Of a stretch of DNA of 32,111 bases, positions 23,840 through 31,779 are shown piece after piece. The notes beneath the pieces are model-generated. The model did not search any database. It saw only the letters and a list, made by a program, of their open reading frames with translations, and had not been told where the DNA came from. Both the position numbers and the translations under genes were made by a program. Each line of letters starts with the position of its first letter. Positions within the stretch are counted from its first letter, which is position 1. The stretch lies in NCBI RefSeq assembly GCF_015207105.1, contig NZ_JADEXO010000073.1, positions 1 to 32,111 of the forward strand, written 5' to 3'. The stretch comes from a cf. Phormidesmis sp. LEGE 11477. Lineage in GTDB: Bacteria; Cyanobacteriota; Cyanobacteriia; Phormidesmidales; Phormidesmidaceae.

Positions 23840-24895
23840 TCAGCTTTGCGATGACATCTTTACTACTACATCATCTGGCAACACAAAAGAATTTTTTAGC
23901 AGCGTTTCATCGCTTTTTATCAGCTCAGGAAATCGTATGCCTGGTAATACAGTTACTGAAAATATCTCTTGAACATCTCCCTCAAACTTTAGAAAACCTA
24001 GAATCTCAGCCGTTTCAATATTCACTACCCATACCCCACAGATGCGCTCAGGCGACGCTTCAACAATCGGCAGTCCGCTAAACACAGCCGACTCTCTCAC
24101 TTGAGAGAGCCCAATAAAAGCCAGTGGCCCGAAAAAGTCCATTCCTCGGGCAAACCCAGGCAGCGTTACGACTGTGTTTAGCTTACCGGACTCAATATTC
24201 ACGGTTGCGAGGCTGCCTTGCCCCGATTCTAAAACCCACAACTGGTCTCGATACCACCGAGGTGAGTGCGGCATCGACAGCCCGCTTACCAAAATCTCAT
24301 CCGTGGTGATATCCATCAGAATGCCACCGTCTGCCTTATTCTCTCGCCATCCCTGGGCGGTATTGGTTTCTCCTAGCGCTGTCATGTAGTGGGGCTGATT
24401 ATCTTTGATCGCCAGTCCGTTTAGATGGCAGCGATCGCCTGCATTATATCCACTGATAAAAGGCGGTCGCCAGCGGGGAACAAAGCTACTGTTGTGGTCA
24501 AAAGTGCATAGACAAGAGAATCGCGTATTGACAAACCAAAGCTCGTCTCTGGCGTAGGCCATTTCATGAATGTCAATATTGCCAGTCACATGGCGATCGC
24601 CTAACAGATAACAGGCATCATGCCGATCGGGTGGCTCCAATCGCCCTACTACCGCAGGCGCATTGCGAAACACGCAAATTTCGTATGCCGTGCCGATTGC
24701 CAGCTTGTTGTCGGCTGCTGCTACTCCCATCGGCTTATTCAAAACCCGAAAGTGAGTATTCACGCTCTTCCCTTCAGAGCGCACTACGATCACCCGCCCC
24801 GCTTGATAGGTAGACACTATTAGCGAGATACCACACCGATTCAACAGATTGCAAAAGCTTTGAGTATAGATGCTCCGAAAGGGGGCAGAAGCCAT
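23840..24895 (-). CDS. TIGR03032-family protein
   Basis: A protein of about 352 residues of the TIGR03032 family, a beta-propeller-like group known from cyanobacteria and other bacteria with no established function. Recognisable family stretches are SIYTQSFCNLLNRCGISLIV, STYQAGRVIVVR, NKPMGVAA, DIHEMAYARDELWFVNTRFS, DRCHLNGLA and MPHSPRWYRDQLWVLESGQG; several family members are fused to or encoded near TPR or secreted proteins. I chose the ATG at 24895 (MASAPFRSIYTQ) because it matches where such proteins begin. A longer frame exists to a GTG at 24976, but those 27 residues read through DNA that belongs to a broken AAA-like gene fragment and are unlikely to be coding. No signal peptide or membrane helix is seen. 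A truncated second relative appears at 31548-31676. Confidence 0.8.
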   Translation of the reverse strand: MASAPFRSIYTQSFCNLLNRCGISLIVSTYQAGRVIVVRSEGKSVNTHFRVLNKPMGVAAADNKLAIGTAYEICVFRNAPAVVGRLEPPDRHDACYLLGDRHVTGNIDIHEMAYARDELWFVNTRFSCLCTFDHNSSFVPRWRPPFISGYNAGDRCHLNGLAIKDNQPHYMTALGETNTAQGWRENKADGGILMDITTDEILVSGLSMPHSPRWYRDQLWVLESGQGSLATVNIESGKLNTVVTLPGFARGMDFFGPLAFIGLSQVRESAVFSGLPIVEASPERICGVWVVNIETAEILGFLKFEGDVQEIFSVTVLPGIRFPELIKSDETLLKNSFVLPDDVVVKMSSQS

Positions 24896-24975
24896 AGTTC
24901 TCAAATCCTTGCCTGCGATCGCGTCACTATTTCTTAGTCGGGCAAATCTATTGCACGTAGTTAGAGTTCTTCGCA

Positions 24976-25127
24976 CATACTGGACTTACCTATTGGGCGA
25001 GCGTTGAACACATAGCACCAGTCGCTTGCTTTTAGCTGCTTGTAGGAGATTCGGCCTGACGAGTGACGTAGCTGGGCGCGTTGGCAGGTAGGCTGCCGCC
25101 GAGCTGATACTGGTAGGATTGGCTCAT
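24976..25127 (-). pseudogene. Broken AAA-like (STAND-type) N-terminal fragment
   Basis: An ATG at 25127 begins MSQSYQYQLGGSLPANAPSY followed by VTRQAE, which parallels the start of the intact gene at 28613 ([20 protein letters not shown]). After the VTRQAE segment the frame is lost (stop soon after), but the neighbouring frame gives YKQLKASDWCYVFNARPIGK and SS, paralleling [20 protein letters not shown] and SS there, so a small deletion of about seven bases has shifted the frame inside the same domain. Homology stops just after the Walker A-like GKSS at about 24976, close to the start of the TIGR03032 gene. The fragment sits directly downstream of the stop of its intact paralog. It is a dead, truncated copy left by duplication or recombination. 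Confidence 0.8.
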
Positions 25128-25190
25128 GCTGTTTCCTGAAATGTGCGGGCCTTTCAGTCGTGGAGTGAAGGTTATACGGTATCGTGCGCT

Positions 25191-28100
25191 TTAGCTCGCT
25201 AATACTTCTTCGCAGATAGTTTTATCTTCTTCGGGATGTGTATCGAAGTATTCCTGGAGCCAGTTACAGCCTTTTACAACAAGGCTATCGAGGTTGCGAT
25301 CCCATACTTTGGCAGTGCCATCTTCACTACCTGTGACAACCGTGCTGTCATCTGTGGAGATAGCTACGGACAAAACCCAACTACCGTGGTCTAAGGTGCG
25401 AGGCTCTGCGGTTCCTTCCGCCCATACTTTGGCAATGCCATCATGACCACCTGTGACAATCGTGTTGCCGTCTGCAAAGATGGCTACGGACCAGACCCAA
25501 CTACCGTGGTCTAAGGTGCGAGGCTCTGCGGTTCCTTCCGCCCATACTTTGGCAATGCCATCTTCACCACCTGTGATAATCGCGCTGCCATCTGCGGAGA
25601 TGGCTACGGACCAGACCGAACTACCGTGGTCTAAGGTGCGAGGCTCTGCGGTTCCTTCCACCCATACTTTGGCAGTGCCATCTTCACCACCTGTGGCAAT
25701 CGCGCTGCCATCTGCGGAGATGGCTATGGATTTGACCGAACTACCGTGGTCTAGGGTGCGGGGCTCGGCGGCTTCTTCTGTCCATACTTTGGCAGTGCCA
25801 TCTTCACCACCTGTGACAATCGCACTGCCATCTGCAAAGATAGCTACGGACCAGACCGTACTGCCGTGGTCTAGGGTGCGAGGCTCGGCGGCTTCTTCTA
25901 TCCATACTTTGGCAGTGCCATCTTCACCACCTGTGGCAATCGCGCTGCCATCTGCGGAAATGGCAATGGATTTGACAGCACTACCGTGGTCTAGGGTGCG
26001 GGGCTCGGCAGCTTCTTCTGTCCATACTTTGGCAGTGCCATCACCACCTGTGATAATCGTGCTGCCATCTGCGGAGATGGCTACGGACCTAACCCAACTA
26101 CCGTGGTCTAGGGTGCGAGGCTCTGCGGTTCCTTCTGTCCATACTTTGGTAGTGCCATCACCACCACCTGTGGCAATCGCGCTGCCATCTGCAGAGATGG
26201 CAATGGACCTGACCGAACTACCGTGGTCTAAGGTGCGAGGCTCTGCGGTTCCTTCCACCCATACTTTGGCAGTGCCATCTTCAGCACCTGTAACAATCGT
26301 GCTGCCGTCTGCAAAGATAGCTACGGACCTAACCCAACTACCGTGGTCTAGGGTGCGAGGCTCTGCGGTTCCTTCTGCCCATACTTTGGCAGTGCCATCT
26401 TCACCACCTGTAACAATCGTGCTGCCGTCTGCAAAGATGGCTACGGACCAGACCGTACTACCGTGGTCTAGGGTGCGAGGCTCTGCGGTTCCTTCTGCCC
26501 ATACTTTGGCAGTGCCATCACCGCCTGTAACAATTGTGCTGCCATCTGCGGAGATGGCTACGGACCTAACCCAACTACCGTGGTCTAGGGTTCGGGGCTC
26601 TGCGGTTCCTTCTGTCCATACTTTGGCAGTGCCATCACCACCACGTGTGATAATCATGCTGCCATCTGCGGAGATAACTATGGACCAGACCGTACTACCG
26701 TGGTCTAGGGTGCGGGGCTCTGAGGTTCCTTCTGCCCATACTTTGGCAGTGCCATCTTCACCACCTGTGGCAATCGCGCTGCCATCTGCAGAGATGGCAA
26801 TGGATTTGACAGCACTACCGTGGTCTAGGGTGCAGGGCTCTGAGGTTCCTTCTGCCCATACTTTGGCAGTGCCATCACCACCACTTGTGATAATCATGCT
26901 GCCATCTGCGGAGATGGTCCTCAATTCCTCTGTAAACCGATTCTTCTCTTGCACCTGCTCTACTGCTGCGCCCAAGGAGAAGGAGACTTCATTCACTGTG
27001 GAAGACAACAACGGTCTCTTGTATTCTGTTTCCAAGCGCTTTAACTTTTCTGCACCGTCGAGTGCCGTCAACAAAGCCTCAAATGGATCGCCCTCGAAGC
27101 GCTTGGCCTCGGCGATCGCACTCAGGATAAGTATTTCAGTCTCTTGCTTTTCAAATGTGGTGTCTCTAACTACCTTTCTCGACCAGACTCCTATTCCAAT
27201 ACTGGCCAACACCGCAAGGGCCAGCAAGCCAGAACCGAACTGAATCCTGCGTCTGGCCTTGTCGTTAGCATCAGCCAACAGCTTACTTCGCGCTTGCTCT
27301 GCGGCAAAGGCTTCTGCCTTGTCGGCTTTCTCCTGCTCTCGGCTAGCCTGCAAGAATTGCTCGTCTTCGCTACTCAGCCGCTTACCTTTCGCCCAAGCTT
27401 CTGCATTCTCTAAAGCTTCCCCCCGCAACAAAAAAGCCGAATCCTGATTGCCTGACTTGTGCCACGCACGTAGTGCTTCTGCATAAAAAGGCGGACGTAG
27501 CTCGCCCAAACAGCGCTCTACCCATTTATTGTCAAACACCGCCTTGTAAATGGGGTTATACACCTTTAGCTGGCCATTGCGTCTTACCACCAGTCCAGTT
27601 AGCCGTAGCTGAACCTGCTCATCGCTATCATCTGCGGCAATGCCATTTTCTAACAACACTCGCTGATACAGCCCTAGCAGCAGCCCACGTTTTTTCTCAT
27701 CAATGCGTAATATTCGCTCCTGCAAAGTCCCCAGATGTTGAGGCACATCCTGAGCTTCCCAACGGTCAATCACCCGCTCTGCTACCAGTCCATCCATCCA
27801 GGCTGCCAGGTCACTTGCTGGTTCATGCCCGGCGGCTATCTCACTCGTCACCAGTGACAGTAGCTTTTGAGTCAAAAAAGGTTGTCCCCCGGACCAATAC
27901 AGCACTGACTTCAACAATCCTTTAGGATCAGCAACTTTCCCTTCTAGCCCAATTATTAGCGGCTGAGCTTCTAGAAACGTGAAGCCACTCATTTCAACAG
28001 CGATGCCAATGTTAAAGGTGGAGCCATGACGATGCTTAATCAAATCCGTTGGCATGGCTACGCCCACCAAAGCAAAAGAGAGTCGCTTTAGCTCAGGATT

Positions 28101-28613
28101 TTCAGTGCGGTTTTCATAAAACGCCCGGATTAAGATGAAGAAATCATCTGCCGAAAACGCCAAACTCAGCAGCGAATCAATCTCTTCTACAAAAATCACA
28201 ATCGGCTGCGAAACGCGAGGCAGCAGTACGTCTGTAATAAATAGATAAAAGCGCTGCACAGACGGAACCGACTGCTGGTTCAGCCCCTGCCACCACTGGC
28301 GAAGGTCAAACTCAGGCGCTAGCCTAAATCCTTGTACTAGGCTTTTTATCACGCCTGCGTACCACTGGTCTTCACGGACTTGTGTCCCAATGGTTTGCGG
28401 ATCGATCACCGCGCAAGCCACCCCTGCCGCCTGCAAACGCTGCATCGCTCGCACTCGCAGGCTAGATTTGCCCATTTGGCGAGCGTTAAACACGTAGCAA
28501 CAATCCCCTGCCTTCAGTCGCTCATACAGCTCAGTATCTGCCTGGCGAGTGACGTAGCTAGGCGCATCTGCGGGCAAACTGCCGCCAATTTGGTAGCTGT
28601 AGGGTCTACTCAT
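25191..28613 (-). CDS. AAA-like ATPase - transmembrane - 14 WD40 repeat protein
   Basis: An 1140-residue protein. Residues about 1-370 are an AAA-like (PF14516-type, STAND-related) P-loop domain: Walker [10 protein letters not shown] with Lys49, Walker [10 protein letters not shown] at 140-148, and the winged-helix-like C-terminal part to about 365. A conserved linker ([20 protein letters not shown]) and a charged helix (about 411-450) lead to a membrane helix at about 458-477, then a helical spacer and from about 560 a run of WD40 repeats of 39-40 residues. I count 14 DG(T/I)(A/T)KVW strands, enough for two seven-bladed propellers. The final segment [16 protein letters not shown] is a usual ending for such cyanobacterial proteins. 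Its ATG overlaps the stop of the CHAT gene (ATGA), so the two are a translationally coupled operon. Predicted role: a membrane-attached sensor/switch ATPase acting with the CHAT protein; inference only. Confidence 0.85.
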   Translation of the reverse strand: MSRPYSYQIGGSLPADAPSYVTRQADTELYERLKAGDCCYVFNARQMGKSSLRVRAMQRLQAAGVACAVIDPQTIGTQVREDQWYAGVIKSLVQGFRLAPEFDLRQWWQGLNQQSVPSVQRFYLFITDVLLPRVSQPIVIFVEEIDSLLSLAFSADDFFILIRAFYENRTENPELKRLSFALVGVAMPTDLIKHRHGSTFNIGIAVEMSGFTFLEAQPLIIGLEGKVADPKGLLKSVLYWSGGQPFLTQKLLSLVTSEIAAGHEPASDLAAWMDGLVAERVIDRWEAQDVPQHLGTLQERILRIDEKKRGLLLGLYQRVLLENGIAADDSDEQVQLRLTGLVVRRNGQLKVYNPIYKAVFDNKWVERCLGELRPPFYAEALRAWHKSGNQDSAFLLRGEALENAEAWAKGKRLSSEDEQFLQASREQEKADKAEAFAAEQARSKLLADANDKARRRIQFGSGLLALAVLASIGIGVWSRKVVRDTTFEKQETEILILSAIAEAKRFEGDPFEALLTALDGAEKLKRLETEYKRPLLSSTVNEVSFSLGAAVEQVQEKNRFTEELRTISADGSMIITSGGDGTAKVWAEGTSEPCTLDHGSAVKSIAISADGSAIATGGEDGTAKVWAEGTSEPRTLDHGSTVWSIVISADGSMIITRGGDGTAKVWTEGTAEPRTLDHGSWVRSVAISADGSTIVTGGDGTAKVWAEGTAEPRTLDHGSTVWSVAIFADGSTIVTGGEDGTAKVWAEGTAEPRTLDHGSWVRSVAIFADGSTIVTGAEDGTAKVWVEGTAEPRTLDHGSSVRSIAISADGSAIATGGGDGTTKVWTEGTAEPRTLDHGSWVRSVAISADGSTIITGGDGTAKVWTEEAAEPRTLDHGSAVKSIAISADGSAIATGGEDGTAKVWIEEAAEPRTLDHGSTVWSVAIFADGSAIVTGGEDGTAKVWTEEAAEPRTLDHGSSVKSIAISADGSAIATGGEDGTAKVWVEGTAEPRTLDHGSSVWSVAISADGSAIITGGEDGIAKVWAEGTAEPRTLDHGSWVWSVAIFADGNTIVTGGHDGIAKVWAEGTAEPRTLDHGSWVLSVAISTDDSTVVTGSEDGTAKVWDRNLDSLVVKGCNWLQEYFDTHPEEDKTICEEVLAS
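25301..26930 (-). repeat. Tandem 120-base WD40-encoding repeats
   Basis: The gene contains thirteen full units plus flanking partial ones, mostly 120 bases apart (for example 25301, 25421, 25541, 25661, 25781, 25901, 26021) with occasional 117-base steps caused by loss of one codon in the GGED/GGD segment. The repeats are nearly identical at DNA level. Differences concentrate at a few codons: the two residues flanking Val after DHGS (A, T, W or S; then K, W, R or L), the residue after KVW, and the I/V choices beside them. The pattern suggests recent expansion and homogenisation. Confidence 0.9.
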
Positions 28614-30448
28614 ACCGCAAGCTGCTCTCTAAAATACTCCTGATATACCCGACACAAGGGCTCAACGTCATTACTCACCCGCTTAATCAAGCCCATACTC
28701 ACCAGCCTGTGTGCGTCTTGCGACTTTATCCGTACTAGCTCATCTGCCTCTACCACGCTCTGCATCGCCTCCTTTAGCTCAGGGTGCTTTTCTAGATAGA
28801 TTAATCTTTCTCGCAAATGTGAGCTGTAGATCCCCGCCTCAGTCGCTGCGATCGCCATAATCTCTGATAGGCTACTTTCTCCTAAAGCTATCGACGGTAG
28901 GATCAAATGCACTAGATGAGGATGACCACCGGTCAAATCCATCAGATTGGATAAGTCTTGCTGATCGAAGGTCAGCCTATACTGAGCGCTTAGCGCTTCA
29001 ACTTCGGCCTGCGTCCAAGGCCCTAGCTCAATGGGAAAACCCACGTTGAAAGGTGACTGGTTAATATCTTTAGGCTCGTAAGACTCCTGTGAATATACAA
29101 TGACTAGGCGCAGCAAATCCCAGCGGTCGTCTCGCTTGGCCTTTTCGTGCCAGCCTCGCAGCAGCGCGCAAAAGTCTGTCTCTATTTGGGGATAGTCAAA
29201 TAGCCGATCGAAGTTTTCTAGTGCCAGGGTCAAAGGTTCGCCCGTCAACAAGTAGTCTTGGAAGTAGTCTTCGCAGTTGCCATTCGGGCCAAACATGTCA
29301 TCCCAATAGTCCTCTGTCCGCTTCCGAATGCCTAGTGGCTTACCCACTGACGCACAAAACCACTTGGCAAACTGATCGAGATCTTGAAAGAACTTTTCGT
29401 TGGTTGCTTTGAAGTCGATCGTCACCGTGCGGTGGCCCTGGGCTTTGGCATAGTCGAGCACTCGAATGGCTAAAGACGATTTGCCCATGCCGTGCGAAGA
29501 CTTGATGCGTAGTAGGGCCCCTGGCCGGTTGACGGCTTCGCAGGCTCGTTCTTCTAGGGGCGATCGCACATAGAAAGGTGAATCTAGATCAACGGCCCCA
29601 TCTTGAGAGCCCAGACGCAATATTTCCGCGCTGACGGAGGGCGGGCTAACCGCCTCATGCGGCACATCTTTTGTCGGCTTATAGACGAGCGAGATTTCTC
29701 TAGTGCTGTTACTTCCCTTCTGACTGGCCGCAGCGCCGCTGGTAGACTGATAGGTAGGCAACCTTCTGCCACCTTTGAGAATGCAGACAGGGGTCTGTCC
29801 TTCTGGAATGCCCTGAAAAGAAATCGCTCGACAGGCGAAATGAAAAGCAAATTCAAAATCGAGCTTTTCTTTTGTGCCTAGTGCTCGATAAAACCCAGCC
29901 GCAAACTCGATGGCCGCGCGATCGCCAATTGGAGCATTCATGCCAACGGTATAGGGAACATGCGCTGCGATCGCCTCTGCTTGCACTTTCGAGAAACAGG
30001 CATTGAGCACTACGCATTTGATAGAAGGAAACAGCCCAAATAATCCATATAGCTCTTTCGACGGCACTGGCTGCTGTAGCCCGCCCTCTCCTTCTAAGAT
30101 AAGTTCACCTACCGAGCTACCATGCCCTGAAAAATGAACAATCTGGGGGTCTACTTCCAAAAGCGCATTTTGCATTTCCCTAGGTGGCGTTGCCCAGCGC
30201 TCTTCAAAAGTAAAGCTGTCGCGATATTTAGCCCGACCTAATCCATCTCGAATTTCTTCCACTTCAGCAGGCAAATTCAAATATTCCGTGTCGCGCGGAT
30301 TTGCTGCAAAGAATAGAATTTTTCTTTTACCAAGGTTTTCGGGGGCCATCATGCCTCGTGCTTTGTTCATATCAGCAGCGCTGCTAACAATAGGGTATGC
30401 GATATCAGCAGTGCTGGATCGTAGTTTATAACTAAAGCTACCAAACAT
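28610..30448 (-). CDS. CHAT protease - AAA-like ATPase fusion
   Basis: A 612-residue protein. Residues about 41-225 are a CHAT (caspase-like) peptidase domain: [20 protein letters not shown] is the first strand region, [16 protein letters not shown] carries the catalytic His109 and [18 protein letters not shown] the catalytic Cys151, so the dyad is intact. After a Ser/Gly-rich linker, residues about 285-560 form an AAA-like P-loop domain: [20 protein letters not shown], a Walker A-like HGMGKSS with Lys323, [25 protein letters not shown], and a Walker B-like LALENFD at 408-414 in which the usual DE pair has become EN. A winged-helix-like C-terminus follows. ATG at 30448 is used; ATG at residue 27 or 33 is possible since conservation begins at about 41. 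The gene is upstream of and overlaps the AAA-WD40 gene. CHAT proteases are effectors in several bacterial conflict systems; that role here is inferred. Confidence 0.87.
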   Translation of the reverse strand: MFGSFSYKLRSSTADIAYPIVSSAADMNKARGMMAPENLGKRKILFFAANPRDTEYLNLPAEVEEIRDGLGRAKYRDSFTFEERWATPPREMQNALLEVDPQIVHFSGHGSSVGELILEGEGGLQQPVPSKELYGLFGLFPSIKCVVLNACFSKVQAEAIAAHVPYTVGMNAPIGDRAAIEFAAGFYRALGTKEKLDFEFAFHFACRAISFQGIPEGQTPVCILKGGRRLPTYQSTSGAAASQKGSNSTREISLVYKPTKDVPHEAVSPPSVSAEILRLGSQDGAVDLDSPFYVRSPLEERACEAVNRPGALLRIKSSHGMGKSSLAIRVLDYAKAQGHRTVTIDFKATNEKFFQDLDQFAKWFCASVGKPLGIRKRTEDYWDDMFGPNGNCEDYFQDYLLTGEPLTLALENFDRLFDYPQIETDFCALLRGWHEKAKRDDRWDLLRLVIVYSQESYEPKDINQSPFNVGFPIELGPWTQAEVEALSAQYRLTFDQQDLSNLMDLTGGHPHLVHLILPSIALGESSLSEIMAIAATEAGIYSSHLRERLIYLEKHPELKEAMQSVVEADELVRIKSQDAHRLVSMGLIKRVSNDVEPLCRVYQEYFREQLAV

Positions 30449-30882
30449 TCAGCTATCAAAAATAATGAGGGATTGGCCTTTGAGAACGAGCTAGGTCAGG
30501 TTCACCTTGTGAAAACTGCAGCCCTAGCTAATCTATTCAAACTCTTCAAAGATAGGATTAAGTGTGTTGTAAAGAAGAAACAATATGTTCATGCTGCGAC
30601 TGTCGCTTTCGGCACTTGGCTGAGGTTCAGGGTTTAGGCTAAAAGCTCTATTCTCTTCGAGAGCTTCAGCAGGACTAGAGTACTTACTTAGCGAACCTTC
30701 TGTAGGGTAAAAAGGTCTTCTGTAGAGTGGAAAAAATAGAGTAAAAAGATTCTAACCAGAACCGAGTGTACTGCATATTGTTCTCACTTCAACTGTATAG
30801 CTCCTTAGGTACAGCAGCTTGAGTCGTCACTCTTGAAACAGGTGCTGAGCCCTCAACCTATCTCATAGTGAGGATAAGTTTC
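30449..30882. other. Divergent intergenic region with short direct repeats and a hairpin
   Basis: A 434-base region between two genes read away from each other. It holds a perfect inverted repeat AAGCTCT (30643-30649) / AGAGCTT (30660-30666) with a ten-base loop, and a run of similar AG-rich units at about 30698-30749: CTTCTGTAGGGTAAAAAG, then CTTCTGTAGAGTGGAAAAAA, then TAGAGTAAAAAG. No ORF or RNA gene is recognisable. It probably contains the promoters of the CHAT operon (leftward) and of the small secreted protein (rightward). Confidence 0.45.
30698..30749. repeat. Three short direct repeats (TAGRGT-A-rich)
   Basis: Three adjacent imperfect copies of TAG(A/G)GT followed by A-rich bases, the first two preceded by the same CTTCTG. 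They lie about 135 bases before the start at 30883 and may be protein-binding sites. Function is not known. Confidence 0.45.
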
Positions 30883-31485
30883 ATGAAACCACGCTTTTTT
30901 TCGTTTGCAGCATTACTTGCGATCGCGCTCACTCTTCCAACCCAGACCTTCACTACCAATGCCGCACCAGCGCAGATGCAGAAGCCTGAGACCTCCTCGG
31001 AAAAGCACGACACTTCTTCTAGTCACGGCCTTAAGCAAGCAAGCACAACCGTCCCTTTACCGGGTACTAACCCTAACGAAGATCCCGGACCCTCTCTTTC
31101 TGATGCGCTAGGAAACCCTAATGAAAACGGTAGTCTGACTCCGCACGTGAGTACAGCCGCTGTCGCGCTTTACTACACCAAAAGAGGGGAAAGCGCTGGC
31201 CTGACGGATCGATATGTCCAATACCAGACAGATGATGGCAGCAACTGGACAGTGCAGATTAGTCCATCAGGACAATTCACCCACACGCGGCAAGGCGCGA
31301 ACTCGGGTCATACAGACACGATCATCCGCTACCTAACTTGGGACGGGCAGATCTGGACAGCGACTGTAGATCCTGCGAGCAAACTGTTTACCCATACGCG
31401 GCAAGGCGATGGCCTAACGCGCACTAGTAACATTTTGCACTACCTGGCTTGGGATGGCTCACAGTGGGAAATGCGACTGCAATAG
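30883..31485 (+). CDS. Small secreted protein with HTRQG-type repeats
   Basis: A 200-residue protein starting at ATG 30883 (GAGGAT ribosome-binding site nearby); an upstream GTG at 30868 would only lengthen the leader by five residues. Residues 1-31 are a signal peptide (MKPRFFSFAALLAIALTLPT..NAAPAQ). A Ser/Thr/Pro/Asn-rich mature segment (about 32-95) is followed by two full and one partial repeat of about 37 residues: YQTDDGSNWTVQISPSGQFT-HTRQG, YLTWDGQIWTATVDPASKLFTHTRQG and YLAWDGSQWEMRLQ. Each has an aromatic-x2-DG-x2-W core, suggestive of a short beta-sheet repeat. I do not recognise the family. It is likely periplasmic or extracellular. A cut-off relative of the TIGR03032 group follows at once on the same strand. 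Confidence 0.75.
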   Translation: MKPRFFSFAALLAIALTLPTQTFTTNAAPAQMQKPETSSEKHDTSSSHGLKQASTTVPLPGTNPNEDPGPSLSDALGNPNENGSLTPHVSTAAVALYYTKRGESAGLTDRYVQYQTDDGSNWTVQISPSGQFTHTRQGANSGHTDTIIRYLTWDGQIWTATVDPASKLFTHTRQGDGLTRTSNILHYLAWDGSQWEMRLQ

Positions 31486-31547
31486 CAGCTTGAACACATC
31501 AGCAACAAGTCTGCTCCGCACAGCAAAAAATATGAGTCGGATCTGCC

Positions 31548-31676
31548 GTGGCTTCTTCTTTTGACCAGTCTCAGTTCACTGTCCAGTCTGCTGCTCAACC
31601 GTCTGCCCAGTCCCAGACAAGGCTAGAACTCACGGGCTCGCGGCAGTTCACGGCATGGCTAGCTGAGCAATTCTAG
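31548..31676 (+). pseudogene. Truncated TIGR03032-like N-terminal fragment
   Basis: The frame from a GTG at 31548 to a TAG at 31674 gives 42 residues ending RLELTGSRQFTAWLAEQF. From memory this matches the N-terminus of TIGR03032 proteins (...ELT.SRQF..WLAEQ..SLAFTTYQ), corresponding to the IYTQSFCNLLNRCGISLIVS region of the gene at 23840. It stops just where the conserved STYQ motif should follow, and nothing after it continues the family. I read it as a remnant; a genuine short ORF is possible but less likely. The region 31677-31779 shows no gene. Confidence 0.6.
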
Positions 31677-31779
31677 AGTAGGCATTCTCCCAGGCTAAAT
31701 TCTCTCACTTTTCATATCTAACGAGCAAGTTATTTTACTTGCTGCTTTGCTTTAAACCTTTTCACAAAGATACAGACAC

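Noticed and set aside
24896-24976. N-terminal extension of the TIGR03032 gene to a GTG
   Set aside because: The end of this stretch abuts the broken AAA-like fragment and the extra residues look unlike family N-termini; ATG 24895 fits better.
25301-26930. CRISPR array, because of the regular 120-base repeats
   Set aside because: Repeats are far too long, in frame, lack unique spacers and encode WD40 strands.
25453-27243. Long plus-strand frame opposite the WD40 repeats
   Set aside because: It is the antisense of a periodic coding sequence; repeats whose length is a multiple of three keep an opposite frame open by chance. The translation is a monotonous Ser/Pro/Thr/Leu repeat without a fold or a start signal.
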